Notes under the pieces: generated by a model
The model's input: only the letters and a program-made list of their open reading frames with translations
Told to the model about the DNA's origin: nothing
The model's database searches: none
From: Spinacia oleracea
Lineage: Eukaryota > Streptophyta > Magnoliopsida > Caryophyllales > Amaranthaceae
NCBI RefSeq assembly: GCF_020520425.1
Contig: NC_079487.1
Coordinates: forward strand, 12,447,501 to 12,511,500
Length of the DNA: 64,000 nucleotides
Direction of reading: 5' to 3'
Position numbers and translations under genes: made by a program
In this document: positions 12,873 through 22,692 of the stretch, piece by piece
How the letters are laid out: each line of letters opens with the position of its first letter
Numbering within the stretch: position 1 is the first letter of the stretch

Positions 12873-14319
12873 TTTTAGGTTATGACAAATATAAAAACAT
12901 ATATTTCATGCGGAAAAACCATAAAGCCAGGAATCCAAATTAATTTTCACATAACAATTAGCATAATTTAGGATGCACATTTGTAGCGTGCCCTCCCTAG
13001 CTGCTCCCGAACCGAACAAGAACAAGTTTAGTACTCCAAGTGTAGTCCCTCCGTAGATAATCCAAAGCACGTTAGGATCCGCCTTAGATTCAATTAACTA
13101 GAATTTAGCCTAAGGTATTATTTTATTCGGTTATAATTTTGTGGCAAATTATTAACTTTAGTTTTTAACTTAAAACTATATGAATACTTTTTGATGTGTT
13201 ATAAATTGAGATTGCCATCACCTATCTATAGGGTAGGATTATCGGAACTAGAAACCTACTAGGATTCAACTTATCTAATCTTATTAGAATTAGATACTAA
13301 TTAAATCTATTAATTTAGTGTTTAACTAAACAACTAATTCTAGTAGTTTTAGGAAAATAGTATAATCGGATAAATCCTAGAAGCTTAAGGATTCGTAACA
13401 TGCACGAACACACTAACACGCACGAACAGCCCATGAAGGGCATGCCCGCGCGCAGTGGCCTGGCTCGGCCCAGCAGATGCAACGCAGCCCACAAGGGGCG
13501 CACCAACTTGCTGGCCTTGCCACACGCGGGGCCTGGCCTTGCGTGCTGCTTGGCTGGGCCTTGCGTGCCTTGGCGGCCTGCTGGCTCGCCTCGCTGTGCG
13601 CGGGCTTCGCTAGGCGCAGGCCTGGCTTCGTGTTGGGCCTTGCGTCTAGCAAGCTTGTCCGTTGTTTATTTCGTACGACGCGCTTCCGATTAATTTTCTG
13701 ATTCCGGAATTCTTTTCCGATTCGAACATTAAATATTTCCGATTCCGGAATTAATTTCCGTTTCGAACAAATATTTAATATTTCCGATTTCGGAATTGTT
13801 TTGCGATTCCGATAATATTTCCGATTCCGACAATATTTCCGTTTCCGGCAATATTTCCGATTCCGGCAATATTTCCATTTCCGATAATATTTTCCGATAC
13901 GTACCATGTTTCCGTTTCCGGCAACATCTACGACTTGGATAATATTTATATTTCCGATACGATCCATATTTCCGTTTCCGGCAATATCATCGTTTCGGAG
14001 TATTCATAATTTGCCTTTTGACGATTTCAGCTCCCACTGGAACCGAGATCCGTCGATTTCGAATATCCATAAATGGAGTATTTAATTCACTTAAATACTT
14101 GATCCGTTCACCTACTATTTGTGTGACCCTACGGGTTCAGTCAAGAGTAAGCTGTGGATTAATATTATTAATTCCACTTGAACTGAAGCGGCCTCTAGCT
14201 AGGCATACAGTTCACTTGATCTCACTGAATTATTAACTTGTATAATTAATTAATACTGAACCGCATTTATTAGACTTAGCATTGAATGCATACTTGGACC
14301 AAGGGCATTATTTCCTTCA
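12873..14319 (-). repeat. 5' LTR of copia-like element 2 (LTR C)
   Basis: It is a 1,447-bp LTR starting TGAAGGAAATAATGCCC on the minus strand. Its outer terminal CA (TG on the plus strand) has mutated, so the plus strand reads TTTTAGG rather than TGTTAGG. The TATA position reads CTATAGATAG rather than CTATAAATAG, so the core promoter of this 5' LTR looks damaged. The GGAAATATT-type array is at 13680-14000 and the G+C-rich tract at 13400-13680. It is very similar to LTR B. Confidence 0.88.
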
Positions 14320-14925
14320 CAAATGTCATGCACGCTACCAAGTAGGGCATCATTAAGAAGTCACAAATCTTTAAAACCCGTTCCACCTATGCACTTCGGT
14401 TCACACATAGAACCCCAACTCTTCCAATGTATCTTCCTCTGCGCTCTTGTTTGTTCCCAAAATAAATCGTGCCATTGCCGAGCTAATATCGTGTATTACC
14501 GAGCAAGGAAATTTATAAACACCCATCAAATAGGTCGGAATGGCCTAAGTGAAGGATTTGAGAAGCACTTCTTTCCCAGCTCATGAGAATAATTTCTCCT
14601 TCTATCCCTGCAGTTTTTTCCATATTATGTCCATAAGTGCACTAAATACGACTTTCTTACATCTTCCCGCAACAGTAGGAATCCATACGTACTTGCCATG
14701 TTTGTCGACTTGTCACATCTTCAGAACTCTTATCAGTACTCATCCCTCTACTAAAAGAAACTTCCGACTTCTCATAGTTAATTTTTTGTCCGGATGCTAC
14801 TTCATATTTGTTTAGGGTATTAATTGTACCTTTGCACTCCAGTCGGTTCGCTCTAACAAAGAGTAAATTGTCATCTGCAAACAAAAGATAAGTAAAGTTT
14901 ATGAGTAAAAAGGCAACCCAAGTTC
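14320..14925 (-). pseudogene. LINE (L1-type) reverse transcriptase fragment, proximal part
   Basis: The minus strand contains the RT catalytic motif FADD (in TYLLFADDNLLFVRANR), followed by LNKYEVASGQKINYEKSEVSFSRG, the standard continuation of plant L1 RTs. Further motifs run to the copia junction with frame damage. Sequence upstream of FADD does not look like RT, so this is 5'-truncated or broken near 14925. It continues at 4099 beyond the inserted copia element. It is inactive. Confidence 0.8.
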
Positions 14926-15128
14926 GATTTAAGATTAAAATAATTAAGTTCAACTAATCTTAAACTATTTGAGATAAAATAAATTCAATAAATAAAAGTT
15001 TAAATAAGTACTCCGCACAAATTTAAGAAAAATAAATCTATTACATTATAATAAAACAGACACCAGGAACGACACGTGTCACTTCCTGATGTAATTTTTT
15101 TTCGCCAAAATATTTTTACTCCTTTTAC
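14926..15128. other. A+T-rich spacer
   Basis: I see no gene or defined repeat here. It lies between the broken LINE and the Mutator-like element. Confidence 0.5.
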
Positions 15129-15136
15129 TTTAAAAA

Positions 15137-16939
15137 GGAAAATTTGTAAAAAATAAGACAACCTTTGACCGTTCTTCTAAAAACAGTCCCACCTTTGAGT
15201 TATTTATGAATAATGCAACGTTTGAGGGTTATCTTCCCAAAATAGGTGGTGACCGGATGGTAACCTGATTGACAAGTAAATATGGCACGTGTCTCACTCT
15301 AATTGGTCTGATTTAATTTAATTTCAACTTTAAGTTTTAATTTTTTTTTTTTCAAAAACCTTCTTCTTTTCTTCCTCCCATATCCAGGACTGTCATTAAT
15401 CTCTCTCCTCCCATCTTCAATGAAGCCTCCATGGCTTCCCCGCCCCCATGTATTTCCCCCTTCCCCAACGCTTTCTCTCTCCTCTGGAATGATACCTTGT
15501 CTAACACCCTTCCCGAATCAGTACCAACTTCCTCAAATGACTGCCATTTATTTTGATTTATCTCCTCGACGCTTGGGGTTGGACGGTGATGAATGTGGTG
15601 GTTCGAGCGATGAAGATATAAAATAGGGTGGAGAACCAAGGAGAAAGAGCTAGTAAGTGATGGTCCGCTGTGGAGAGAGGGACTGCAGGGTGGAAGAGAG
15701 GGAGAGCAAGGGAGGTGAAGTAGGGGAGAGCTTTGGCATATCTGGATTTCGCCTCATCGGCAAAGATAAAGGTAGTTTGGGTGGGAAATGGTAGTGGAGC
15801 GACAACAGAGTTGCGACAGAGGAGGGAGGGAGGAAGCAGGGAAGCGCGAGGAAGAGAGGGAAATCAGGGAAGCTTTTAGGAGGTTTGTCGGCACGGTTCT
15901 GGGAGGAGAGAAGGTAACGGAGGAGGCAGTGGCCTTAGGCGGGGGTGGTGGTTGGTCGACTCATTTGTGTTAATAGTGGCCGACAATGGTGGTTTTCAAT
16001 TTTGAGATTTGATTGTTGTGGAAATTGAGAAAATGTAACAATCAATCAAAATTCAACTAAAAAATCGAAACAAGAGAGTAGAAAATGAAATGAAGAAACG
16101 TAAAATCGAGAGAATGAAGTAATTAAGGAGAAGCAGGGAGAAGAAGGGAGCATGAGGGCAGAGGCTAGATGAGATAGTGAGGCAGAATAAAGGAGAGACA
16201 AGGGGGAAGGAGAGATAAGGGAGAAGAGAGTTTTGTGTAAAAATAATAATTAAATATAAAATAATCTAAACCAATTACAAAGTAACATGTGGTATGCTTA
16301 ATCTCTTTAAAAAAAAATTGACCAGCTATTAAGGTCGTAGGTAAAAAGGACTGTTTTTGGAAGATAACCCTCAAACGATGGATTATTCATAAATAACTCA
16401 AAAGCAGGATTGTTTTTAGAAGAACGGTCAAAGGTTCACAAATTATTAGGTACACCCGGTTGTATGTAGCTCTACATGCAACCAGATCGTTTTGTATTTT
16501 CTAATCTCTCAAAAAAAGCACATTTTTCAGTTTAAAAGCACATTTTCAGTTAAAAAGCACATTTTTCAGTTTAAAATCACATTTTTACAATTTTAATGCA
16601 CATTTGTTTTTCAAATATTATGATATTGCATGCATATCTTCTTCCAATTGGGGAAAAAACCTAAACTTAAAAGGTGAGCAACCAACATCAGTTTACATAT
16701 CCTCTCAAATTCTTCGCGCTCGTATGTTCTTTTGTACTAACAATGTGTTATTTTGAAATGTATCTGCTTTTAAGCTATAAAAAATGTACTTTAACCTGTA
16801 AAAATGTGCTTTAAACTATAAATGTGCTTTTTAAGGGGTTAAAAATCATAACTACCCGGTTGCATGTAGAGCTACATACAACCGGGTGTACCATTTACCA
16901 ATTGGTCAAAGGTTGGCTTATTTTTTTACAAATTTTCCC
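15137..16939. mobile_element. Non-autonomous Mutator-like TIR element
   Basis: Long terminal inverted repeats of about 100 bp face each other. The left begins GGAAAATTTGTAAAAAATAA and continues through ACCTTTGACCGTTCTTCTAA and a GAGTTATTTATGAATAA block; the right is its complement, ending TTTACAAATTTTCCC. A direct repeat TTTAAAAA lies at both ends (15129-15136 and 16940-16947), consistent with the 8-10-bp target duplications of Mutator-like elements. The interior is rich in GA and GGAGG runs with no recognised domain. A second element sits in the right inverted repeat (16437-16903). Confidence 0.65.
16437..16903. mobile_element. Small TIR element nested in the Mutator-like right arm
   Basis: This is a 467-bp element with inverted repeats containing GGTACACCCGGTTGTATGTA and GCTCTACATGCAACC at the left and the complement at the right. 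The 11-bp direct repeat GGTCAAAGGTT flanks it (16426-16436 and 16904-16914). That sequence is present once in the opposite arm of the host element, so it is a true target duplication. Short repeats of an AAAAGCACATTTTTCAGTTT type occur inside on the left, and roughly inverted copies on the right. There is no coding capacity. It is probably a MITE derived from a Mutator-like family. Confidence 0.65.
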
Positions 16940-16947
16940 TTTAAAAA

Positions 16948-17965
16948 AATACATTACCTAGCTACTTTAGGAAACTAAGATAAAAATGAAATAAAAACAT
17001 AATTCCATTACCATAAATTATTACCATAATATATGGAAAAGTGAATCAATATTATTTTTTCCTTTATGATATAATTTTATTTCTGTATTATTATAACTTT
17101 TTAATTTGATAACAAATTTAAATAATATTGATGAATGGCCGGACTTCTAACGTTAGTCTACTGTTAATATTAATACATGGTGAGTACGAATGTTAATTAA
17201 AATAATAAGATATGGTAAATAGACTAACATTAGAAGTCCATTTATCAAAATTGTACTCAATTTCAACTATGTGGCATTTGACTAACTCAGTTATGCTCGG
17301 GTTTTTTCAAAAATTAGTCTTGGGTTAGTCATTCGGGTTTGATTAATTTTATTAGATCGATCTACGTACAAGTACACAAAAATAATCATTAAATTTGTAT
17401 TGTAATATGCAAATTTAGTTCATTTGAATATTTTTTTCACAACTTTGAATTTATACTTTTTCATATATCATTTTTATTTTCACGTTTTCCTAATATCGCA
17501 AGTCTTTTTATTTAAAATAATAAATTATTTTAGTAGTAACCGTGCTTTGCACAGACACTGAACTGGTTTATACAAATTCAAAGAAGTGATTTTTCTTTTT
17601 TCGAAAAAATGTTAGTGAAAGTTAAATACAGAGTACGTAATAAAACACATCTTAAATAACAAGTGTATCTCAAAGAAATAATTCCTCAAGAAGATAACAA
17701 TCCAAGAAAATCCTTGGATATTTTTATTTTAAAAAAAAATATTTTGACTTCTAAGGTAAAGAATCATTTTCCCGAGAGTAACAAATCAATTTTGATGACA
17801 TTTATACAATAAAATCTTGAATTCTTGATTACTCTCCAAAAATATATGCCATTATTTTATTTTTCTTTTATTTTGTTATTCTTCATATTATTATTCAACA
17901 TTGCCTAGCCTTTAGAGGGCTCGTTCAATTCATATAGGAGAAATTTGCATAATTTAAATCAAATT
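16948..17965. other. A+T-rich intergenic sequence upstream of GT47 gene 1
   Basis: It holds a fold-back element at 17127-17245 and a Helitron-like hairpin end at 17530-17554. No clear TATA box or coding exon was found close to the start codon. Confidence 0.45.
17127..17245. mobile_element. Small fold-back (MITE-like) element
   Basis: The left arm contains GGACTTCTAACGTTAGTCTA and the right arm TAGACTAACATTAGAAGTCC, with similar flanking bases (TTGATGAATGG against the complement TTGATAAATGG). The arms enclose about 50 bases. It is non-coding. The family is not known to me. Confidence 0.5.
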
Positions 17966-19471
17966 ATGCTCTCCTTATTAATCCCAAAAAAACCAAGATT
18001 AGGCTTAATGCCATTCTTCATGCATTCTCCATTACAAATGGCTATTGCAACATTGTTAATGTTGTGCCTTACACTACCTGCCTTCTTCTACTACTACTCC
18101 TCAATCCTTTATGAAAATACAATGTTTGTTACAAATTGCAAAATTGGTTGGCGGTTTCCTGATATGAAGATATCACCAAGAGTTGATCAACTGCAAAAAT
18201 CTGATTCAAAAGCAGTAGACAGCATTCATGTAAAGAAAGATCCTTGCACGGGCCGTTACATTTACATACATGATCTTCCTCCAAGGTTCAACCAAGACTT
18301 GCTTATAAACTGTAAAACTCTTTCAAAATGGATTGATTTCTGCCCTTATGTAAGTAATGACGGTTTAGGGCCTAGGATTATCAAGAAAAGTTGGTATAAT
18401 ACTAACCAGTTTATGTTATCTGTGATATTCCACAGTAGAATGAAGCAGTATGAGTGTTTAACTAAGAATTCTTCCTTAGCCTCAGCAGTTTATCTCCCAT
18501 TTTACCCTGGTTTAGAGATCAGCCGGTTTCTTTGGAGCCAAGTAAACTGCTCTGTTAGGGATGCAGCAGCCTTGGATTTTGTGACTTGGGTAAGGGAAAA
18601 GCATGAGTGGACTCGAATGTCTGGTATGGATCACTTCTTTGTTGCAGGAAGAATCAGTTGGGATTTCAGTAGGATAGGTGGTGGTAATAGTACTGATAGT
18701 TGGGGTAGTAATTTACTGAGGTTGTCTGAAGTCATCAACATGACGGTATTAACAATTGAATCAAAAAAACCTTATGAAAACAATGAATTTGCGATCCCAT
18801 ATCCGACCTATTTCCATCCCTCGAGTATTAATGAAGTGCATGAGTGGCAGGAACGAGTGAGGAGATCATCGAAAGAAAGAAGAAGAAGATACCTCTTCTC
18901 GTTTGTTGGGGGCCCACGTCCCAATGCTACAAGATACATCAGAGGGGAGTTGATCAGTCAGTGTAAAAATGCGTTGAATCATCGTTGCAAGTTAGTTAAC
19001 TGTGTGGAAAACAAAGAATTGTGTAAAACTCCAACACATATCATTGAGATGTTCATGAAGTCTGATTTCTGCCTGCAACCTCCTGGAGATTCATACACAA
19101 GAAGATCAACTTTTGATTCGATTTTAGCTGGTTGTATCCCTGTATTTTTCCACCCAGGATCAGCTTACATTCAATACTTGTGGCATTTTCCAAAGAATTA
19201 CACAAAGTATTCTGTTTTCATACCAGAAGATGGGGTTATGAATGGTACTGTCAGAGTTGAAGAATTGCTGTCACAAATTTCAAAGGAAGATGTGTCTTCT
19301 ATGAGGGAGGAAGTAATAAGAATGATACCAAGAATAATATATGCTCGAAAAAAATTGAACAAAATAGAAGACGCGTTTGATATTACTGTCACAAATGTCC
19401 TCGAAAGGATTGAAGATACCAGGAGACTAATTCGAGAAAGTAAAGACCTGAGCAGGACTGCAGGAGAGTAG
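17966..19471 (+). CDS. GT47 family xyloglucan galactosyltransferase-like protein (MUR3 clade), gene 1
   Basis: This encodes a type II Golgi glycosyltransferase of the exostosin/GT47 family. Members of the MUR3 clade transfer galactose (or a related sugar) from UDP-sugar to xyloglucan side chains in cell-wall synthesis. The product is 501 aa without introns. I chose the ATG at 17966; the frame stays open 21 bases further 5' but only to a TTG. A single membrane segment is visible at about residues 25-45, then a stem, then the GT47 domain: RYIYIHDLPPRFN near 90, DFCPYV, SWYNTNQFMLSVIFHSRMKQYECLT, YPGLEISRFLW, DHFFVAGRISWDF, AIPYPTYFHP, and SDFCLQPPGDSYTRRSTFDS at about 366-385 followed by GCIPVFFHPGSAY. 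All family motifs look intact. A paralogue lies tail to tail at 20342-21751. The exact acceptor position is not decidable from sequence. Confidence 0.9.
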   Translation: MLSLLIPKKPRLGLMPFFMHSPLQMAIATLLMLCLTLPAFFYYYSSILYENTMFVTNCKIGWRFPDMKISPRVDQLQKSDSKAVDSIHVKKDPCTGRYIYIHDLPPRFNQDLLINCKTLSKWIDFCPYVSNDGLGPRIIKKSWYNTNQFMLSVIFHSRMKQYECLTKNSSLASAVYLPFYPGLEISRFLWSQVNCSVRDAAALDFVTWVREKHEWTRMSGMDHFFVAGRISWDFSRIGGGNSTDSWGSNLLRLSEVINMTVLTIESKKPYENNEFAIPYPTYFHPSSINEVHEWQERVRRSSKERRRRYLFSFVGGPRPNATRYIRGELISQCKNALNHRCKLVNCVENKELCKTPTHIIEMFMKSDFCLQPPGDSYTRRSTFDSILAGCIPVFFHPGSAYIQYLWHFPKNYTKYSVFIPEDGVMNGTVRVEELLSQISKEDVSSMREEVIRMIPRIIYARKKLNKIEDAFDITVTNVLERIEDTRRLIRESKDLSRTAGE

Positions 19472-20341
19472 GAGACTAATTTCTCAGAGAATTTATGCTG
19501 GAAGTATTTCGCAGCAGGTAATACTTGAGTGGGTTTCTTTGTTCTTATTAGCTTATACATATACACATAGATCCTTTGAGTGGTTCTTAGACACTTCACA
19601 CAGTTACTTGAGATTTTGTTTGAAATTTTCGTTACAAAAATTTCAGTTCAAGAAGAATATATCGCTTACTAGAATCTTTGTATGTATCGATTTACTGTTA
19701 GTATTGTTACTGATAGACTACACTGTCATAGTTCCTTCTAATCTTTCGCGTTGATGAAATCAGTAAGAACTTATAAACTTGAGAACTACTTTTTACAGTG
19801 GCTCGGAAAGGGTTTTAGCTATAATACTCTTTTACAGAAAAAGCAGAGATTTCGTCATGCTTTCACCATAAGATTAATCCACACAGGTAGAACATTTTAG
19901 ATTCTGAAGAATTTTTTCTTAGACAAAATGTGTAGGTAACAAATGTGAAGCAACATTTTTCTCTTTTAACCAAAAGACAAAGCTGTCAAGCTGAACAACT
20001 CGTCAGGTAAGAAACGTAAACAAAAATGGCTTTTTTGTCTCATCACTTTCGATTCATAATAAATGAAGATGATGACAATCATCATAAAATAGTTCAAACC
20101 AAAGTTACCTTGAATAAAATCATATTTTCTGATAATCATACAATTGATTCAAGACGAATTGTCTAGCTATAAAATCCTCCCTAAATCTGATGATTAGTTA
20201 TCAGAATCCAACTCTAAAAAAGCTAAGCACTAAAAAACAATCATGAAGTCAGGAATTAAAATGTACCTAACTAAACCTTCCATTAGTGTTTTTCTCAAAA
20301 ATTAGTCACCTCTTCTGCAAAATTTCCTGCACTTTTTTGTT
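19472..20341. other. Shared 3' intergenic region of the convergent GT47 pair
   Basis: It is about 870 bases of A+T-rich sequence between two stop codons on opposite strands. It must hold both 3' UTRs and polyadenylation sites. I see no further gene or repeat. Confidence 0.5.
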
Positions 20342-21751
20342 TCAGAAGTAGGAATCCCATTCAGGCTTTCCATCTTTTCCATTGAAGTGATGCTTCCAGC
20401 TCGACTCCTCATTTCCCTCTTGAATTATCCTAGCATCCTTGATCCTCTCGAGAACTCTTTTAACAGCCACATCAAACGCGTCTTCAGATCTTTCCAGCTT
20501 ATTTTGCGCGTAAATAACTCTTGGAATCAGACTTATTACCTCTTCTCTCAAAACAGAAACATAACTTTCAGGAATCTTTGACAGTAACTCCCCAACATTA
20601 ACACTCCCATTTTTAATCCCATCAATTGGTATAAAAACAGAATACTTTGTGTAATTCTTAGGAAAATGCCACAAGTATTGAATATAAGCTGATCCAGGGT
20701 GGAAAAACACAGGGATACAACCTGCTAAAATCGAATCAAAAGTTGATCTTCTTGTATATGAATCTCCAGGAGGTTGCAGGCAGAAATCAGACTGCATATA
20801 TACCTTGATAAGATTCCTTGGACTGTTACATAAATCATCCTTATGATAACAATTAATTAACCTGCAACGATTTCTTGACATGTTTATACACTGATTGATC
20901 AACTCTCCTCTGACTGAACCTGTCATATTTGGGCGTGGCGCCCCACCAAACGCAAAGAGGTATGTTCTGTTCCTCGATTTCCTCACTTGATCCTGCCACT
21001 CAAACACCTCTCTATCATCAGAGGGATGGAAATAGGTCGGATACGGGATTGCAAAATCATTGCTCCCATAAGGGCTTGATTCAATGGTTAACATTGTCAT
21101 ATTTTTAACTTCAGGCAAGTTTAAGAGTATACTTCCCCATGATCCAAAGTTTGTGTTTCTTGGCCTCCTGAAATCCCAATTGATTCTTCCAGCTACAAAG
21201 AAGTGATCTTTACCAAGCATCCGGGCCCATTCGGGCTTCTCCCTCAACCAAGAAGCAAAATCAAGGGCTGCTGCATCCTTCACAGAAGAGTTAAACCCGC
21301 CCCAAAGAAACCGGCCTATTTCTAAACCAGGGTAAAATGGGGCATAGATTGCTGATGCTATCAAGGAACTACTTGTTAAACACTCATAATTCTTCATCCT
21401 GTTATGAAATATTAGTGATAACATAAACTGGTTAGTAGCATACCAGCTTTTCTCGTTGAGTTCAGGGCCAAAACCTTCGTTTATCACGTACGGGCAGAAA
21501 TCGAACCATTCACTAAGTTCATGGCATTTTGTTACCAAGTCATGGTTGAATCTTGTAGGAAGATCATGCATGTATATGTAACGCCCTGAACATGGATCTT
21601 CTTGTACTACATGGATTCGTGTCTTCTCTGTAGGAATTATTACAGAAGAAAACAGACTGATTGTTTTGTAGGATGATAAGTAATGAAAAGTATGCAGTGA
21701 AAGGAAGAATAACAGTAATAATGCACTAATCATACACCGGCAGAAAACCAT
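20342..21751 (-). CDS. GT47 family xyloglucan galactosyltransferase-like protein (MUR3 clade), gene 2
   Basis: This is a 469-aa, intronless paralogue of the gene at 17966. It starts at the ATG at 21751, immediately followed by a membrane segment (about residues 5-25), so it is a Golgi type II protein with a very short cytosolic tail. The GT47 domain runs from RYIYMHDLPTRFN through DFCPYV, SWYATNQFMLSLIFHNRMKNYECLT, FYPGLEIGRFLW, DHFFVAGRINWDF, AIPYPTYFHPS and APRPN to QPPGDSYTRRSTFDS and GCIPVFFHPGSAY. By eye it is clearly divergent from gene 1 in most regions. Residues 321-375, however, are identical to gene 1, with only seven synonymous base differences over about 165 bases. Its N-terminus lacks the roughly 20-residue extension of gene 1. 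It appears functional. Confidence 0.9.
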   Translation of the reverse strand: MVFCRCMISALLLLFFLSLHTFHYLSSYKTISLFSSVIIPTEKTRIHVVQEDPCSGRYIYMHDLPTRFNHDLVTKCHELSEWFDFCPYVINEGFGPELNEKSWYATNQFMLSLIFHNRMKNYECLTSSSLIASAIYAPFYPGLEIGRFLWGGFNSSVKDAAALDFASWLREKPEWARMLGKDHFFVAGRINWDFRRPRNTNFGSWGSILLNLPEVKNMTMLTIESSPYGSNDFAIPYPTYFHPSDDREVFEWQDQVRKSRNRTYLFAFGGAPRPNMTGSVRGELINQCINMSRNRCRLINCYHKDDLCNSPRNLIKVYMQSDFCLQPPGDSYTRRSTFDSILAGCIPVFFHPGSAYIQYLWHFPKNYTKYSVFIPIDGIKNGSVNVGELLSKIPESYVSVLREEVISLIPRVIYAQNKLERSEDAFDVAVKRVLERIKDARIIQEGNEESSWKHHFNGKDGKPEWDSYF

Positions 21752-22692
21752 TGATTCAGAGTACTATTTTTTATTTTTAAGTTTTGTTTTGTTAATATGG
21801 CTGTGATGGGGAGTAAAAGATTTTTTTTGTAAGTCTTATTCTAAAGATTTAAAACAATAACAGCTAAATGATTGGTGATTTACTTTTACCAAATCTAGCT
21901 TCTTATTCTCATTTCTGTTATGAAAATATATTATTTCCTTCTATATTTTATTTACTCCTACACTTGGGAGGATTTAATTTAATTTGTACCGGTTAGAGCT
22001 GAGAGAATTATATTATAATTATGACCCTAGTACATAAAATCATAAGTTTTTTATTTTTTTTTCTATTTGAAAATTATTTTTTGACAGAAGTATTTTACTC
22101 GATTTTATGATTTATGTCCAAATGTGAAAAATCATGATACTACATTACTATGACAAGAAAAAAAAAAAAAAAAAGCATGACGAAAAAACACCACATATTA
22201 TAATCATCAACTAGTGTGTGGTCCGGGCGTTGCCCCGGATTTTGACATTTATTCGGGTTTATGTTTTGTAAATATGTGCCCATATAGATGGTATCTTCAT
22301 CAAATTAGCGATGATGACACAAGATTAGTGACCGATCAACAACCGTCCTAATCTGAAACCCCACATCAGAAAATCAAAATAAAGCTGAATCCTTTTCTTC
22401 GTCATTAGTGGATTAATTACTTAATCTCCGTCAATGTTTCCCCTCTTACTCATTATTACACTCTATTACCCCCGAACTTTTTGTAATGTGAGGCCTAAGT
22501 TAGGAAAGTAATAATTTTACATTTATAAATCATTTCATTTTTTTTTCACTCACTTATATTAAATTTAGTATTTATTGTAAAAAAGAATATATATGTTTAT
22601 ATGGAAAAATACAACATAAATTTGTAGTTGGTTAAGATGGTAGAAAGTGTAACTTTTAACAAATGAGGTTTGGTGTTCGATCCTTGCTACAT
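21752..22692. other. A+T-rich intergenic region upstream of GT47 gene 2
   Basis: It contains a poly(A) run near 22157 and a Helitron-like hairpin terminus at 22211-22238. Otherwise I see nothing coding. Confidence 0.45.
22211..22238 (-). mobile_element. Possible Helitron 3' terminus
   Basis: On the minus strand a G+C-rich hairpin CCGGGGCAACGCCCGG is followed by a short spacer and ends in CTAG before T. This fits the hairpin plus CTRR end of plant Helitrons. Similar ends occur at 17530-17554 and about 24553-24580, all on the minus strand. I found no matching 5' end, so this is a motif-level call. Confidence 0.3.

Larger units (their letters stand above)
4100..14319 (-). mobile_element. Complete copia-like LTR retrotransposon (element 2), non-coding
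   Basis: It is a full-length minus-strand element of 10,220 bp with LTRs at 4100-5533 (3') and 12873-14319 (5'). A primer binding site adjoins the 5' LTR and a polypurine tract adjoins the 3' LTR. The 5-bp target duplication CAAAT flanks it (4095-4099 and 14320-14324). The internal region is about 7.3 kb with no intact gag-pol, only decayed copia RT and RNase H. The first part of the internal region holds a G+C-rich island at about 11660-12060. It split a LINE on insertion. It is probably non-autonomous: a related copy at 30919-47941 has an internal region of nearly the same length once its CACTA insertion is removed. Confidence 0.9.

Noticed and set aside
15352-15973. Frames inside the Mutator-like element
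   Set aside because: They are low-complexity, from GA-rich runs, and no captured gene was recognised.
17945-17965. Start of GT47 gene 1 at 17945
   Set aside because: That codon is TTG. The first ATG in frame is at 17966 and gives a normal type II membrane protein.
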